64,000 nt of DNA from an uncultured Bacilli bacterium (lineage in GTDB: Bacteria > Bacillota_I > Bacilli_A > ML615J-28 > CAG-313). Below, piece by piece: positions 27,834-36,729 of the stretch; position 1 is the stretch's first letter; every line of letters begins with the position of its first letter. Position numbers and translations under genes: made by a program. The notes under the pieces are model-generated. The model did no database searches, was not told the DNA's origin, and worked only from the letters and a program-made list of their open reading frames with translations. The stretch covers positions 1 to 64,000 of the forward strand of contig CAKONV010000002.1 of NCBI GenBank assembly GCA_934098295.1. Reading direction: 5' to 3'.

Positions 27834-28373
27834 TTAATTTTTCTTTTTTTGGACTTTAGGACCTAATGTCATAAACATATTACGTCCATCAAGTAATGGT
27901 TGTTGTTCGATTTGAGAAATTTCTTCAAGTTTTGCTGCAAATTTAAAGAACAATTCTTTAGTATTATTTGCTTGTTCAATCATTCTTCCACGGAAACGAC
28001 AACTAACTTTTACTTTATCTCCTGCTTCTAAGAACTTTCTTGCCGCACGAGCCTTTGTTTCATAGTCACCAACATCAATTGTTGGGCTAAGTCTTACCTC
28101 TTTAATGCTAATAACTTTTTGATTTTTCTTAGCCTCACGAGCACGTTTTTGTTGTTCATAACGGTATTTACTATAATCCATTAATTTACAAACTGGTACT
28201 TCAGCATTAGGAGCAACGCAAACAAGATCATATCCATGATCATACGCAATACTAATTGCTTCTTCTTTAGATAATTTTCCTAGTTGATTTCCTTTTTCAT
28301 CGATTACAAGAACATAACTTGCTTCAATTTCTTCGTTTACAAGGTTTTCACCTTTTTTATCAGTTGGTTTAAT
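27834..28373 (-). CDS. infC: Translation initiation factor IF-3, ATT start
   Basis: IF-3 keeps ribosomal subunits apart and checks start codons. An ATG at 28181 would give only 115 residues and remove most of the N-domain. The same frame is open upstream and encodes the missing N-domain: NEEIEASYVLVIDEKGNQLG, then LSKEEAIS and the segment before CKLMDYSKYRYEQQ. The natural start is the ATT at 28371-28373, 7 nt after a strong GGAGGTG (28381-28387). A rare AUU start is a hallmark of infC and lets IF-3 limit its own synthesis. The corrected protein has 179 residues, normal for IF-3. The C-domain ends KVQKKKN. Confidence 0.93.
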   Translation of the reverse strand: MKPTDKKGENLVNEEIEASYVLVIDEKGNQLGKLSKEEAISIAYDHGYDLVCVAPNAEVPVCKLMDYSKYRYEQQKRAREAKKNQKVISIKEVRLSPTIDVGDYETKARAARKFLEAGDKVKVSCRFRGRMIEQANNTKELFFKFAAKLEEISQIEQQPLLDGRNMFMTLGPKVQKKKN

Positions 28374-28380
28374 AACTGTA

Positions 28381-28550
28381 CACCTCCAAAAAATTTTGAA
28401 ATAAATGCATTTAGAAAAGAATAAAAGTGAGCATAGTAATGCCCACCGTTTTGTTCCATAATATTAGGAATAATGACTCTTTTACCCACCAAAAAAATTG
28501 GTCAGGTGAGAAGTGGGACTTCTACTTTTCATAAACACTATTTAATTCAC
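28381..28550 (-). promoter_or_regulatory. infC operon leader, probable L20-type autoregulatory RNA
   Basis: The roughly 160-nt untranslated leader holds a perfect hairpin AGAAGT-CCC-ACTTCT, a GGTGGG element able to pair with the upstream CCCAC, and a final hairpin followed by T-rich sequence. Alternative CCCAC/GTGGG pairings fit an attenuator. Position and gene order match the Firmicute L20 leader. Confidence 0.65.
28415..28446 (-). terminator. Leader attenuator hairpin before infC
   Basis: GTGGGCAT and ATGCTCAC pair over 8 bp (one wobble) around a TACT loop. TTTTATTCTTTT follows on the minus strand. It sits before the infC ribosome site, so termination here would shut the operon. Confidence 0.6.
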
Positions 28551-28555
28551 TACTT

Positions 28556-28583
28556 ATTATACACTTTTTTTATATTTTTTCAA
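28556..28583 (-). promoter_or_regulatory. Promoter of infC-rpmI-rplT
   Basis: On the minus strand TTGAAA (28578-28583) and TATAAT (28556-28561) are 16 bp apart, just upstream of the structured leader. Confidence 0.6.
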
Positions 28584-28601
28584 ACAATTTACTTTTATTT
28601 T

Positions 28602-29330
28602 TTATTCACGCCTATAGTTAACATACAAACAAACAACAATTATAGTTAATATGCAAATTAATATTATGGCTGAAGAAATACCAAATTTTATATATGGGGC
28701 TTCCATAGTAAATGTTGGAACAAATAATTGATATATTTTAATAATTAATAATTCTTCTAGATTATCTGATAATATTTCTCCCAGCACTAGTAACACTATT
28801 GGTAAAAAATAAGCATAATTACTTGGAATTAGAACTGAAAACATTACTGATATTAAATTGTATATCAATATTATTAAAAACAAAACCCCATATAAACCAA
28901 TCAAATTGTTTGCATATCTATACCAATTAGAGAAAAAGATGCCAATAATAGTTGTAACAACATAATACACACCAATTACTATTATATTTACTACCATTAA
29001 AAATAATAATTTCAAAATTAAATATGGTAGTCTCGTTTTAAAATAGGAATTACATAATAAATGATAACTATCATTTTCTTTGTTAAAAGCATTACCCCAT
29101 ATATAACAAAGCAAAGGAATTATAATTAATTTAACAATTATGATAATATTTCCTATATATTCATTTATTGCTTCATCACTATAAAAAACACTATATTTCT
29201 TATTTAAAGAAAATATATTTATACAAGTTATAACTATTAAGAAAAGTTCAACAACAAACAAAATAATTATATTAATTTTATTTAACAAAAATCGTTGATG
29301 GATTTTAAAATAACTAATAAGTTTCTTCAT
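28602..29330 (-). CDS. Small ABC permease of four-gene locus
   Basis: This 242-residue protein has six predicted membrane segments and little else, the layout of small ABC-2-type permeases of peptide-resistance or export systems. Its start lies inside the end of the preceding ATPase gene (17-bp overlap), so the two are coupled. It is last of four genes (31436 down to 28602) and is followed by the infC promoter. The substrate is not evident; the secreted protein at the head of the locus is the obvious candidate. Confidence 0.7.
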   Translation of the reverse strand: MKKLISYFKIHQRFLLNKINIIILFVVELFLIVITCINIFSLNKKYSVFYSDEAINEYIGNIIIIVKLIIIPLLCYIWGNAFNKENDSYHLLCNSYFKTRLPYLILKLLFLMVVNIIVIGVYYVVTTIIGIFFSNWYRYANNLIGLYGVLFLIILIYNLISVMFSVLIPSNYAYFLPIVLLVLGEILSDNLEELLIIKIYQLFVPTFTMEAPYIKFGISSAIILICILTIIVVCLYVNYRRE

Positions 29331-29925
29331 TTAAGTTAATAACCTTTTTATTATCATATTTATAATCATCATAGTAGTGACTAGCAATAATAATTAATTT
29401 GCCTTGTTCCTGCATTGTCTTTATGATTTGCATAAATATTTCTCTACTCTTTTTATCTAATCCCGTTAATGGTTCATCAAATAAATAGACATCGGCATTT
29501 GATAGAATCGTTTTTATAATTAAAGTTTTTTGTTTAGTACCTTTTGATAATGTATTTACACTTTGATACTTATATTTATCTATTTTAAAATATAATAAAT
29601 AATTATCTATAACATTTTGTAAATTTTTTTCATCATTAATAAGATCATTTTCTAAGGTTATAAAAACCTTTAAATAATAATTTAAGGAAGTAAATGATGG
29701 CCACATAATTTTTTCTGGTAAATATGCATATTTTACACTTTTATCGTAAATATAACCATCATATTTGGTCTCTCTTAAAAGGCATTTAAAAAAAGTTGTT
29801 TTACCGCTGCCATTAATTGATGTCAAAAAATATATGTTTTCAGTCGTTAATTCTAGATTCAAATTTTCAAATATTATTTTTTTACCATATTTTTTTGATA
29901 AATTTTTAATGCTTATCAAGTTCAT
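29314..29925 (-). CDS. ABC ATP-binding protein of four-gene locus
   Basis: This short 203-residue ATPase has Walker A SINGSGKTT (the usual first Gly is Ser), signature LSKGTKQK, Walker B VYLFDEPLTGLD and the switch His in ASHYYDD. The lysine in place of glycine in the signature and the small size are typical of BcrA/NatA-like or bacteriocin-associated ATPases. It overlaps both neighbours by 17-20 bp. It should energise the downstream permease. Confidence 0.85.
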   Translation of the reverse strand: MNLISIKNLSKKYGKKIIFENLNLELTTENIYFLTSINGSGKTTFFKCLLRETKYDGYIYDKSVKYAYLPEKIMWPSFTSLNYYLKVFITLENDLINDEKNLQNVIDNYLLYFKIDKYKYQSVNTLSKGTKQKTLIIKTILSNADVYLFDEPLTGLDKKSREIFMQIIKTMQEQGKLIIIASHYYDDYKYDNKKVINLNEETY

Positions 29926-30829
29926 AAATTGTCTTTTCTATTTTTACTTCTTCACTTTTTGTAGAAAAATATTTAAAAGGATAAATAATTTTTTGCATGG
30001 TTTTATTAGAACTAGTATAATCGATAATAAAACCCATATATGATAAAGATTCATATTCATCGTATTTTAAATAAATAATTAGATAATCATCTTTAGAAAC
30101 ATCGATATCTTTTTTACTATCGCTACCAATAATTTCATAGTTATCTAATAAAACTAAATTGTCTATATCGACAACGCCACTATCTTCCATATTTATTTTT
30201 ACTTTTGATGATAATGCCCTTATATTATTAATTGTAAAATTATCATTATTTTGTAGTTTTATTAATACGGCCATTAACATATTTTTTTCTTTATATTCTT
30301 TTACTATTCCCTTTAACGACTGATAATTAAGTTCATTATTTGTATTTTCTTTGCACATACAAATACTTCCAATTGGTAAACTAATACTTTTATCATTTTC
30401 ATATTTTAACATCAAATATACTTCTTTCAATATCATTAATTCATCACTAACAAATGGTAAATCAATCGTTAGATTATACTGATAATAACAATTATCTTCA
30501 AACGTTGTTTTAGGACCATTTTCAATTTCTTTCAAGGAAACTAAAAAATTTATTTGTGATTTTTTGCTTTCAATGTAAACATCAGTAATATTATCTTTTT
30601 GCATGTAACTTGATTCTTCATCATCAATAAAAATTGGTACATTTATTTGCCCTTTATCCTCTACTACTAGAAGATAATCATATGGAGAAGTTAGAAATGA
30701 AAATTTCTTTTTAGTTGTACGAAAAAGAATAGTTGTTAATGTTAAAGAAACAATTCCTAAAACTACTACTAAAAAAATAATGCCACTAAAGTTCTTCTTC
30801 AACGAGTTCATAATATTCGGTTTCCACAT
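29906..30829 (-). CDS. Membrane-anchored extracytoplasmic protein of four-gene ABC locus
   Basis: This 307-residue protein has one N-terminal membrane segment (about 15-33) and an extracytoplasmic beta-rich remainder without cysteine pairs. I do not recognise a family. An alternative ATG at 30811 (MNSLKKNF) is equally plausible; both starts overlap the end of the preceding gene and both have weak ribosome sites. Placement between a secreted protein and an ABC ATPase/permease pair suggests an accessory or periplasmic-adaptor-like subunit of the exporter, or an immunity function. Neither is shown by sequence. Confidence 0.6.
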   Translation of the reverse strand: MWKPNIMNSLKKNFSGIIFLVVVLGIVSLTLTTILFRTTKKKFSFLTSPYDYLLVVEDKGQINVPIFIDDEESSYMQKDNITDVYIESKKSQINFLVSLKEIENGPKTTFEDNCYYQYNLTIDLPFVSDELMILKEVYLMLKYENDKSISLPIGSICMCKENTNNELNYQSLKGIVKEYKEKNMLMAVLIKLQNNDNFTINNIRALSSKVKINMEDSGVVDIDNLVLLDNYEIIGSDSKKDIDVSKDDYLIIYLKYDEYESLSYMGFIIDYTSSNKTMQKIIYPFKYFSTKSEEVKIEKTIYELDKH

Positions 30830-31436
30830 TGATATATTCCCATGTTCCTTTTTTCAATGGTATTCCTAAAAAATAATATTTACCAACTCCTGTTGATAAA
30901 CTAGCATCACCTTTAACAATTAAGCTCATTTTCTTATAAGGATTAATAACATATTCAAATGAAGTTTTTTCTTCATAATAATTTTTAATATTCTTTGTTA
31001 TTTCTCCTTTAATAGTTGCCTCAATTGATAATGAAGCTCCCTTTATTTTTCCCGATAGCTTGCCAGAAATACTTCCACTAGCACTAATTTCTAATTCTGT
31101 AGTTTTAGTATATTTCACATCATAGTCGATTTTTAATGGTTGATTGCTGTAATTGCTCCTAGAAAATATAATGTCAGATATATACCAAATTGGTAATTCA
31201 TCATTAATAACATAGACACTCCATCCAAATGCACGTTTATCAACCTTTTTTAAGTCACGACTAATTTGATATCCACTCATTTGATTTAACAAAAGGTAAC
31301 CACTATTTGTGTCTTTAAAATCTAATTCTTTTATATCATCATGACCAGTATTTGTGATGCCTTTTGCCTTGGTTGCTCTAAACCCTATCGTAATAAATGA
31401 ACAAACAAACATAATAATTATAAGTTTCTTAATCAT
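30786..31436 (-). CDS. Secreted beta-rich protein of four-gene ABC locus
   Basis: This 216-residue protein has a signal peptide (cleavage probably near ATKAKG). Residues about 100-150 form alternating Ser/Thr/Gly strands (LEISASGSISGKLSGKIKG, then SLSIEATIKGEI), and the rest is beta-like, ending VETEYYELVEE. The amphipathic Ser/Thr-rich hairpin recalls the insertion loop of aerolysin/ETX-type proteins, but no diagnostic domain is evident and the resemblance may be superficial. It heads a unit with a membrane protein and an ABC pair. Alternatives are an extracellular carrier, a bacteriocin-like protein, or a lipid- or cell-wall-binding sensor. The ribosome site is AAAGGAAG. Confidence 0.6.
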   Translation of the reverse strand: MIKKLIIIMFVCSFITIGFRATKAKGITNTGHDDIKELDFKDTNSGYLLLNQMSGYQISRDLKKVDKRAFGWSVYVINDELPIWYISDIIFSRSNYSNQPLKIDYDVKYTKTTELEISASGSISGKLSGKIKGASLSIEATIKGEITKNIKNYYEEKTSFEYVINPYKKMSLIVKGDASLSTGVGKYYFLGIPLKKGTWEYINVETEYYELVEEEL

Positions 31437-31463
31437 ATTAAATTCTTCCTTTCACAAAATAAT

Positions 31464-31510
31464 ACAAAAAAAGAATGATAATTGCTTTTGTGAAAAAGTC
31501 ATATCATTCT
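31464..31510 (-). terminator. topB terminator
   Basis: AGAATGATA (31472-31480) and TATCATTCT (31502-31510) pair perfectly over 9 bp, with a T-run on the minus strand at 31464-31471. It lies directly behind the topB stop. Confidence 0.8.
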
Positions 31511-31532
31511 CTCAATTAAAGTTATTATTTTA

Positions 31533-33674
31533 TTAATTTTTAAACAAATCGGCAAAAGGATTATTTGTAGGAATTTCTTTGTTTTGATTATCAATATATT
31601 TATTTAATTGCTTTTTAGACATTCCTTGGTTATTATCTTTTATTTTCTCAAAAAACTTCTTGGTTTTTTCTTTATATCCACAACTGCATTCTAAAGTACT
31701 GTTGTCATTTTCTCCATATTGTTTCATGGTTTTATGACAATTAGGACATCTTAAGTTCACATTTCTATATATATTCTTCTTATATCCACAATTTTTATCC
31801 ATACAAACTAGCATTTTTCCAAACTTATTAGTTATATCTAATAAGTTTTTACCACAATTAGGACATTTGGAATTGGTCATGTTATCGTGTTGATATCTAG
31901 ATTGAGATTCTTTTATCATCTTTACATTGTCTTTTGTAAAAATAATAATCTCATCAATAAATGTTTTAGAATCTTTTTTGCCTTTACTTATTTCTTCTAA
32001 TGACATTTCTTGGTTTGCCGTTAAAGACACGGTTTTTAATGATGATGGAACAAGTTCTATTAGCTGCATTCCTTTTAAAGTTGGATAAATTGTTTTTCCT
32101 ACCAATTTAACATAACCAGCATCAAATATTCTTTCAATAATTTCGGCCCTCGTTGCCGGTGTACCGATACCGCTAGCATTTTCTAAAGCTTGTTTTTCCT
32201 TAGTATTGGTAGTAAATCTGCCAGCATGTTCCATTGCATCTAATAAAGTTGCTTCGGTAAAACGTTCCAGAGGAGTCGTTTTTAATTCATTAATGATAAC
32301 ATTAAAATTTGCAACGGTATTGCCAATCTTATATGTATCTTTATCTAGTTTATTATTAATTGCATCATCGTTTTTTAATAAAACTTTAAAACCTTGATTT
32401 ATTGTTTGCTTACCACTTGTTTTAAATAAAAAATCATCATTACCAACATATAAAGTTGTAGACAAATACTCATAATCGTTCATAAACGCCATTAGAAAAC
32501 GACGTACAACTAAATCGTAGATTCGTTCCTCATCCGTAGATAAATTCATAATATTAGGTTTTATTTCTGTAGGAATTATTGCGTGATGATCTGTAACCTT
32601 ACTATTATCAAATATTCTTTTACTATTTGTTAAAGGCTTTTCTAGGATTTGTTGAACTATCTTTTGAAAATTATGATAACTACAAGCAAGTAGTCTTTCT
32701 TTAATTGTTTGATACATATCTGTTGATAAATATTTTGAGTCTGTTCTTGGATATGTTAAATATTTTTTCTCTTCATATAAACGTTGAACTATATCTAAAG
32801 TATATTTAGCTGAAAAAGAATAGAGCTTATTGGCATCTTCTTGAAGAGTTGTTAAGTCATATAAAAGGCTAGGAACTTCTCTTTTTTCTTTTTCAACTAA
32901 TTCTTTAACATAAATTTTACTATTTCTTATTTTTTCACAAATTGATAAGGCCTCATTTTTGTTGAAATATTTTATAACATTATTATTTTTTACCAATTGA
33001 AAATCTTTTTGGTAAGCCTTTAATGATATTGTATAATAAGGAATAGCCTTAAAATTATTGATTTCTTTTTCTCTTTCGACTATTAAACTAAGCGTTGGCG
33101 TTTGAACCCGGCCTGCTGAAAGTGAAGCATTATATTTACAAGTAAGTGCTCTTGAGATATTTAAACCTACTAGCCAATCAGCTTTGGCCCTAGAAGCAGC
33201 CGCTTCATATAAACGATCATATACTCTATAATCAACTAAATGGGAAAAACCATTTTTTATAGCCGCATCGGTTAGTGATGATATCCATAATCTTTTCATT
33301 GGCTTTTTAAAACCAACTTTTTCAATAATCCATCTAGCTACAAGTTCCCCTTCTCTTCCAGCATCTGTAGCTATAATCAATTCACTAATGTTAGAATCCT
33401 TCATAAAATCTTTAACACAATTAAATTGTTTACTGACATTAGGAATAACTTTTGTGGAAAATTCCTTAGGAATCATTGGTAAATTATTTAAATTCCATTC
33501 TTGCCAATCTTTATTTATGTCTTCAGGTAATTTAAGAGTTACCAAGTGACCAAGAGCCCAGGTTACAATATAATCCTTACCAATAATGCCACCATTTTTA
33601 TTTTCATTACAACCAAGTATTCTCGCAATGTCACGAGCTACACTCGGTTTTTCTGTTAATATTAATTTTTTCAT
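31533..33674 (-). CDS. topB: DNA topoisomerase III
   Basis: This 713-residue type IA topoisomerase nicks and passes single strands to decatenate DNA. The Toprim domain begins LILTEKPSVARDIA with Glu8, the acidic motif is ATDAGREGE (102-110), and the catalytic tyrosine lies in YLTYPRTDS (Y308). The C-terminus has two zinc-ribbon-like units, CPNCGK...CMDKNCGYKK and CPNCHK...CSCGYK, then a basic tail. The gene follows an ABC exporter and a membrane protein in the same direction (11 bp gap) and ends at a clear terminator. TopB is a common plasmid or conjugative-element marker, but here no mobility genes accompany it. Confidence 0.95.
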   Translation of the reverse strand: MKKLILTEKPSVARDIARILGCNENKNGGIIGKDYIVTWALGHLVTLKLPEDINKDWQEWNLNNLPMIPKEFSTKVIPNVSKQFNCVKDFMKDSNISELIIATDAGREGELVARWIIEKVGFKKPMKRLWISSLTDAAIKNGFSHLVDYRVYDRLYEAAASRAKADWLVGLNISRALTCKYNASLSAGRVQTPTLSLIVEREKEINNFKAIPYYTISLKAYQKDFQLVKNNNVIKYFNKNEALSICEKIRNSKIYVKELVEKEKREVPSLLYDLTTLQEDANKLYSFSAKYTLDIVQRLYEEKKYLTYPRTDSKYLSTDMYQTIKERLLACSYHNFQKIVQQILEKPLTNSKRIFDNSKVTDHHAIIPTEIKPNIMNLSTDEERIYDLVVRRFLMAFMNDYEYLSTTLYVGNDDFLFKTSGKQTINQGFKVLLKNDDAINNKLDKDTYKIGNTVANFNVIINELKTTPLERFTEATLLDAMEHAGRFTTNTKEKQALENASGIGTPATRAEIIERIFDAGYVKLVGKTIYPTLKGMQLIELVPSSLKTVSLTANQEMSLEEISKGKKDSKTFIDEIIIFTKDNVKMIKESQSRYQHDNMTNSKCPNCGKNLLDITNKFGKMLVCMDKNCGYKKNIYRNVNLRCPNCHKTMKQYGENDNSTLECSCGYKEKTKKFFEKIKDNNQGMSKKQLNKYIDNQNKEIPTNNPFADLFKN

Positions 33675-33684
33675 TTTAGTTTTC

Positions 33685-35256
33685 CTAACAAGATATATCT
33701 TGGAATTCTTTAATTCCTTTCTTCATAAGAATTTTGTATAAAACAATAATAAAAATTACGTTAATAACAATGATTAGAGTTAAATAGTAATATGATGATA
33801 TAAATTTATATGCACCCAAAACATAAATCACAAAATATAATATGGAAAAAAGTGGTGATAAAACTAACGTTATTAAAGTAGACATACCTTGTTTTATAAC
33901 TTCTGCTTCATCAGTCCAATCAAAACGATTATATTTTAAATTGCATTTTAAGCCGATAAAAGAAGTCATTATTAAAGATTCAGCTAAAATAATAAATATG
34001 AATATAAAATAACTAAAACCTAATATAAAACTTAAAATTACGCTTGAAAGAAAACAAGGTATAATGCCAATTAAAATATTTAAAAGAATTTTGGAAAGAA
34101 AAATTGACTTTTCTGAAATGGGATTAGCCTTTAAAATCCAAAAGTTTTTACCTTCAATTGATATTGATGAACTAGTTGTACATGAAGTTGAAATTAATAC
34201 GCTTGCCACTAAAATAATTATTACTTGAATACTATTACTTACTGAACCAAAACCGTATTGGGAAAACAAATTTTTGATAAAACTTAATCCAAATACGCCA
34301 ATTAGTGCCGAAAAAAGAATTAACATAATGCCACCAACAATGGTGTTAACAACATATAAAGTTGAACGTAAATATCTGTTTAATTCTTTTTTTAACATTG
34401 TTTTTATAATATTTTCTTTTTTATAGACTAAATCTTTTTTAGTACTATAAGATTTTTTATTAGTTTTTTCGATTGTTTTTAAGTAAATATAAGTAGCAAT
34501 TATAAATGGTATTAAACAAATTGCTATTAAAATAATTACACTACTTAAGTCTTTAGCTAAAAGAGTATTTACAATATTTTTAATAAAAAAGAAATCAAGA
34601 AGTTTTTGTGCCATTCCACTATTAATATCATTAATTGAATTCATTAGATAATAATAACAAATCAAAAATACAATGATTATTATAACATTAATGATGGTTT
34701 GAATAACTTCAGCATTTTTTAATCTTTTTGTTACAAAGAAAACAAAACTCTTTAATAATATTGATAAAGCATTAGCTAAAAATGTTAATAATATTATAAC
34801 TAAAATTCCCAAGAAAATTATCGAAATGCTAGCATTATCTACTAAAATATAATAACAAATAAAGCCTGGCATCATTGTAAATAGAATCGGAAAGAAATCA
34901 AAAATATATTCTTTTAATATTTTAGAAAAAACAATTACACTTTTCTTTATAGGAAGCGAAGATAATAAATCCATATCGCTTGTTTTTTTAGAATTTGTAC
35001 ATTTTAAAATAACTACCAGTAAAGTGTAGAATAGTCCCATTGTTACAAGTGCATATAAGGCTACTTCAGGTTCACCAATCTTAATAGCTTCAATGATAAT
35101 TCCATAAGCCATTGATGAAAACATTACTAAAAATAATATTCCAACTATTAAGAGTAGAGCACCCCCACCTAAATATTGTTTTTTGTTTTTTCGCCGACCA
35201 AAGGCACCTATATATACCTTGAAATAATTCTTTAATAATGTTCCTAGTTTATTCAT
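33685..35256 (-). CDS. ABC exporter permease, large polytopic
   Basis: This 523-residue protein has about 12 membrane segments. The coupling-like stretches are LLSSLPIKKSVIV and FWILKANPISEKSIF, equivalent to those of the permease at 12379-13971. I start it at ATG 35256, which overlaps the stop of the ATPase gene (ATGAATAA), because the longer reading begins inside the ATPase. With that ATPase it forms one exporter of unknown substrate. Confidence 0.8.
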   Translation of the reverse strand: MNKLGTLLKNYFKVYIGAFGRRKNKKQYLGGGALLLIVGILFLVMFSSMAYGIIIEAIKIGEPEVALYALVTMGLFYTLLVVILKCTNSKKTSDMDLLSSLPIKKSVIVFSKILKEYIFDFFPILFTMMPGFICYYILVDNASISIIFLGILVIILLTFLANALSILLKSFVFFVTKRLKNAEVIQTIINVIIIIVFLICYYYLMNSINDINSGMAQKLLDFFFIKNIVNTLLAKDLSSVIILIAICLIPFIIATYIYLKTIEKTNKKSYSTKKDLVYKKENIIKTMLKKELNRYLRSTLYVVNTIVGGIMLILFSALIGVFGLSFIKNLFSQYGFGSVSNSIQVIIILVASVLISTSCTTSSSISIEGKNFWILKANPISEKSIFLSKILLNILIGIIPCFLSSVILSFILGFSYFIFIFIILAESLIMTSFIGLKCNLKYNRFDWTDEAEVIKQGMSTLITLVLSPLFSILYFVIYVLGAYKFISSYYYLTLIIVINVIFIIVLYKILMKKGIKEFQDISC

Positions 35257-35962
35257 TAGAATGTATCTCCATAAAGACATCTTCTAAGCTTTCGTGTTTT
35301 ACAACCTCTTCCATTGTTCCTGTAGTTATTAATTTACCATTTTTTATAATTGCAACTTTGTTACATAATTTTTCAGCCACTTCTAAAACATGTGTTGAAA
35401 AGAAAATGATACCACCTTCACTACAAAACTCCTTCATAACTTCTTTGATTGAATGAGTTGCAAGGGGATCTAATCCTACGAATGGTTCATCCATTACTAT
35501 CAATTTTGGCTTGTGCACAAGAGCTGCTATAATTGATAGTTTTTGTTTCATACCATGAGAATAAGATCCTATGTAATTATTAAGATCATTTTTAATTTCA
35601 AATAAGGTTGAATATTTTTCAATTACTGTTTTTCTTTCTTCAACGCTTATATCAAAAACATTACTAATAAAATTTAAATAATCTATTCCTGTTAAAGAAT
35701 CATATAAATCAGGGTTATCTGGAACATATGCCAACATTTTCTTTACAGCGACAGGATCAGTTTTTATTGATATACCATTTACTTTTATATCTCCATCATC
35801 AAAGGGTAAAATTCCAACAATCGATTTTATGGTTGTGGATTTACCGGCACCATTATGGCCAATGAAGGCGAATAAATCGCCTTCATTAACAGTTAAAGAA
35901 AGATTGTTTACCGCAATCTTTCCATTTTCATATTTTTTACTATAATTGATTATTTCAAGCAT
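35249..35962 (-). CDS. ABC transporter ATP-binding protein
   Basis: This 237-residue ATPase has Walker A GHNGAGKST, signature YSHGMKQK, Walker B LIVMDEPFVGLD and switch FSTHV. It is similar in build to the ATPase at 13976-14713, sharing the YSHG signature. Overlap with the permease and a start immediately after the upstream membrane gene show one unit of membrane protein, ATPase, permease and topB. Confidence 0.9.
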   Translation of the reverse strand: MLEIINYSKKYENGKIAVNNLSLTVNEGDLFAFIGHNGAGKSTTIKSIVGILPFDDGDIKVNGISIKTDPVAVKKMLAYVPDNPDLYDSLTGIDYLNFISNVFDISVEERKTVIEKYSTLFEIKNDLNNYIGSYSHGMKQKLSIIAALVHKPKLIVMDEPFVGLDPLATHSIKEVMKEFCSEGGIIFFSTHVLEVAEKLCNKVAIIKNGKLITTGTMEEVVKHESLEDVFMEIHSNE

Positions 35963-36622
35963 TTAATTTCCTCTTTGGTTTAATAATTTTTCCATATTTT
36001 TAGCATTATTTAAAAAATTATTTTTATCATTTTCTTTTAAGTCTTTTTCCATAAAACCAACTATTTCAATAATTCTTGAATCTAATTGTTCATTCTTTAT
36101 AGAAAAATTGATATTGTTACTCATCTCTACAAGTGATTGTAACGTTTTTACGCAAACTTGGTCAGCAGTTAATTTCATTAATCCTAATAAAGCTTCTTTT
36201 AGTTCAGTTAAATCAAAAAGCTTTACTTCTTTTTTAGGGACTGTTTTTAAATGACTTTGATAGTATGATCTTAAAAGAAGACCAATTACTGCTAATACAA
36301 TGAATAAAATATTTATTATAACAATAACAGTTACACTAATTTTTGTTATAAAGAAAAAGAAAATAATGCCTACCACTAATGCTAATAAACTTACTGGTGT
36401 AAGGAAAATTAAAAACAATCCTTGATGAGTTTTATTATCATACTTTAAAAAAGCTGGAAAAATTAAAACTAACCAAAATAACATTACAAAGGCATAATTA
36501 ACCCAAAACGAACTAAGTTCTAAATTAGTTTTACCAGTACTAATAAATAATATTGCATTAAAGGCTGCAACAAGCACAAGCATAATAAATAAATAATATT
36601 TGTTTTTAAAAATTTTTTTCAT
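35963..36622 (-). CDS. Four-TM membrane protein, unknown family
   Basis: The product is about 219 residues. Four hydrophobic segments fill residues 10-125, and the last 90 residues are charged and helical, probably cytoplasmic. I choose ATG 36622 because the GTG at 36631 lies within the ribosome site region (GTGAGGTG). No motif is recognised. It is the first gene of the exporter-topB unit, with an extended -10 promoter at 36641-36649, so it may be a regulatory or accessory membrane subunit. Confidence 0.55.
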   Translation of the reverse strand: MKKIFKNKYYLFIMLVLVAAFNAILFISTGKTNLELSSFWVNYAFVMLFWLVLIFPAFLKYDNKTHQGLFLIFLTPVSLLALVVGIIFFFFITKISVTVIVIINILFIVLAVIGLLLRSYYQSHLKTVPKKEVKLFDLTELKEALLGLMKLTADQVCVKTLQSLVEMSNNINFSIKNEQLDSRIIEIVGFMEKDLKENDKNNFLNNAKNMEKLLNQRGN

Positions 36623-36640
36623 TTCATTCACCTCACTATT

Positions 36641-36649
36641 ATTATATCA
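36641..36649 (-). promoter_or_regulatory. Extended -10 promoter of exporter-topB unit
   Basis: TGATATAAT on the minus strand is a full extended -10 (TG, one base, TATAAT). The -35 is poor. It lies close to the start, leaving a very short leader. Confidence 0.45.
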
Positions 36650-36679
36650 AATAAAATTTAAAAAATAAATAGTCTAATG

Positions 36680-36720
36680 AAAAAAAATTAAAAAGGCTAG
36701 ATAATATAGTCTTTTTAATT
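36680..36720 (-). terminator. nagA terminator
   Basis: AATTAAAAAG and CTTTTTAATT arms, extended by CTA/TAG, form a long stem. A run of eight T follows on the minus strand. Confidence 0.82.
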
Positions 36721-36729
36721 CTTAAATCA

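Noticed and set aside
31533..33674. topB as marker of an integrated plasmid or conjugative element
   Set aside because: No relaxase, integrase, replication or transfer gene nearby; topB is found in many Bacilli chromosomes.
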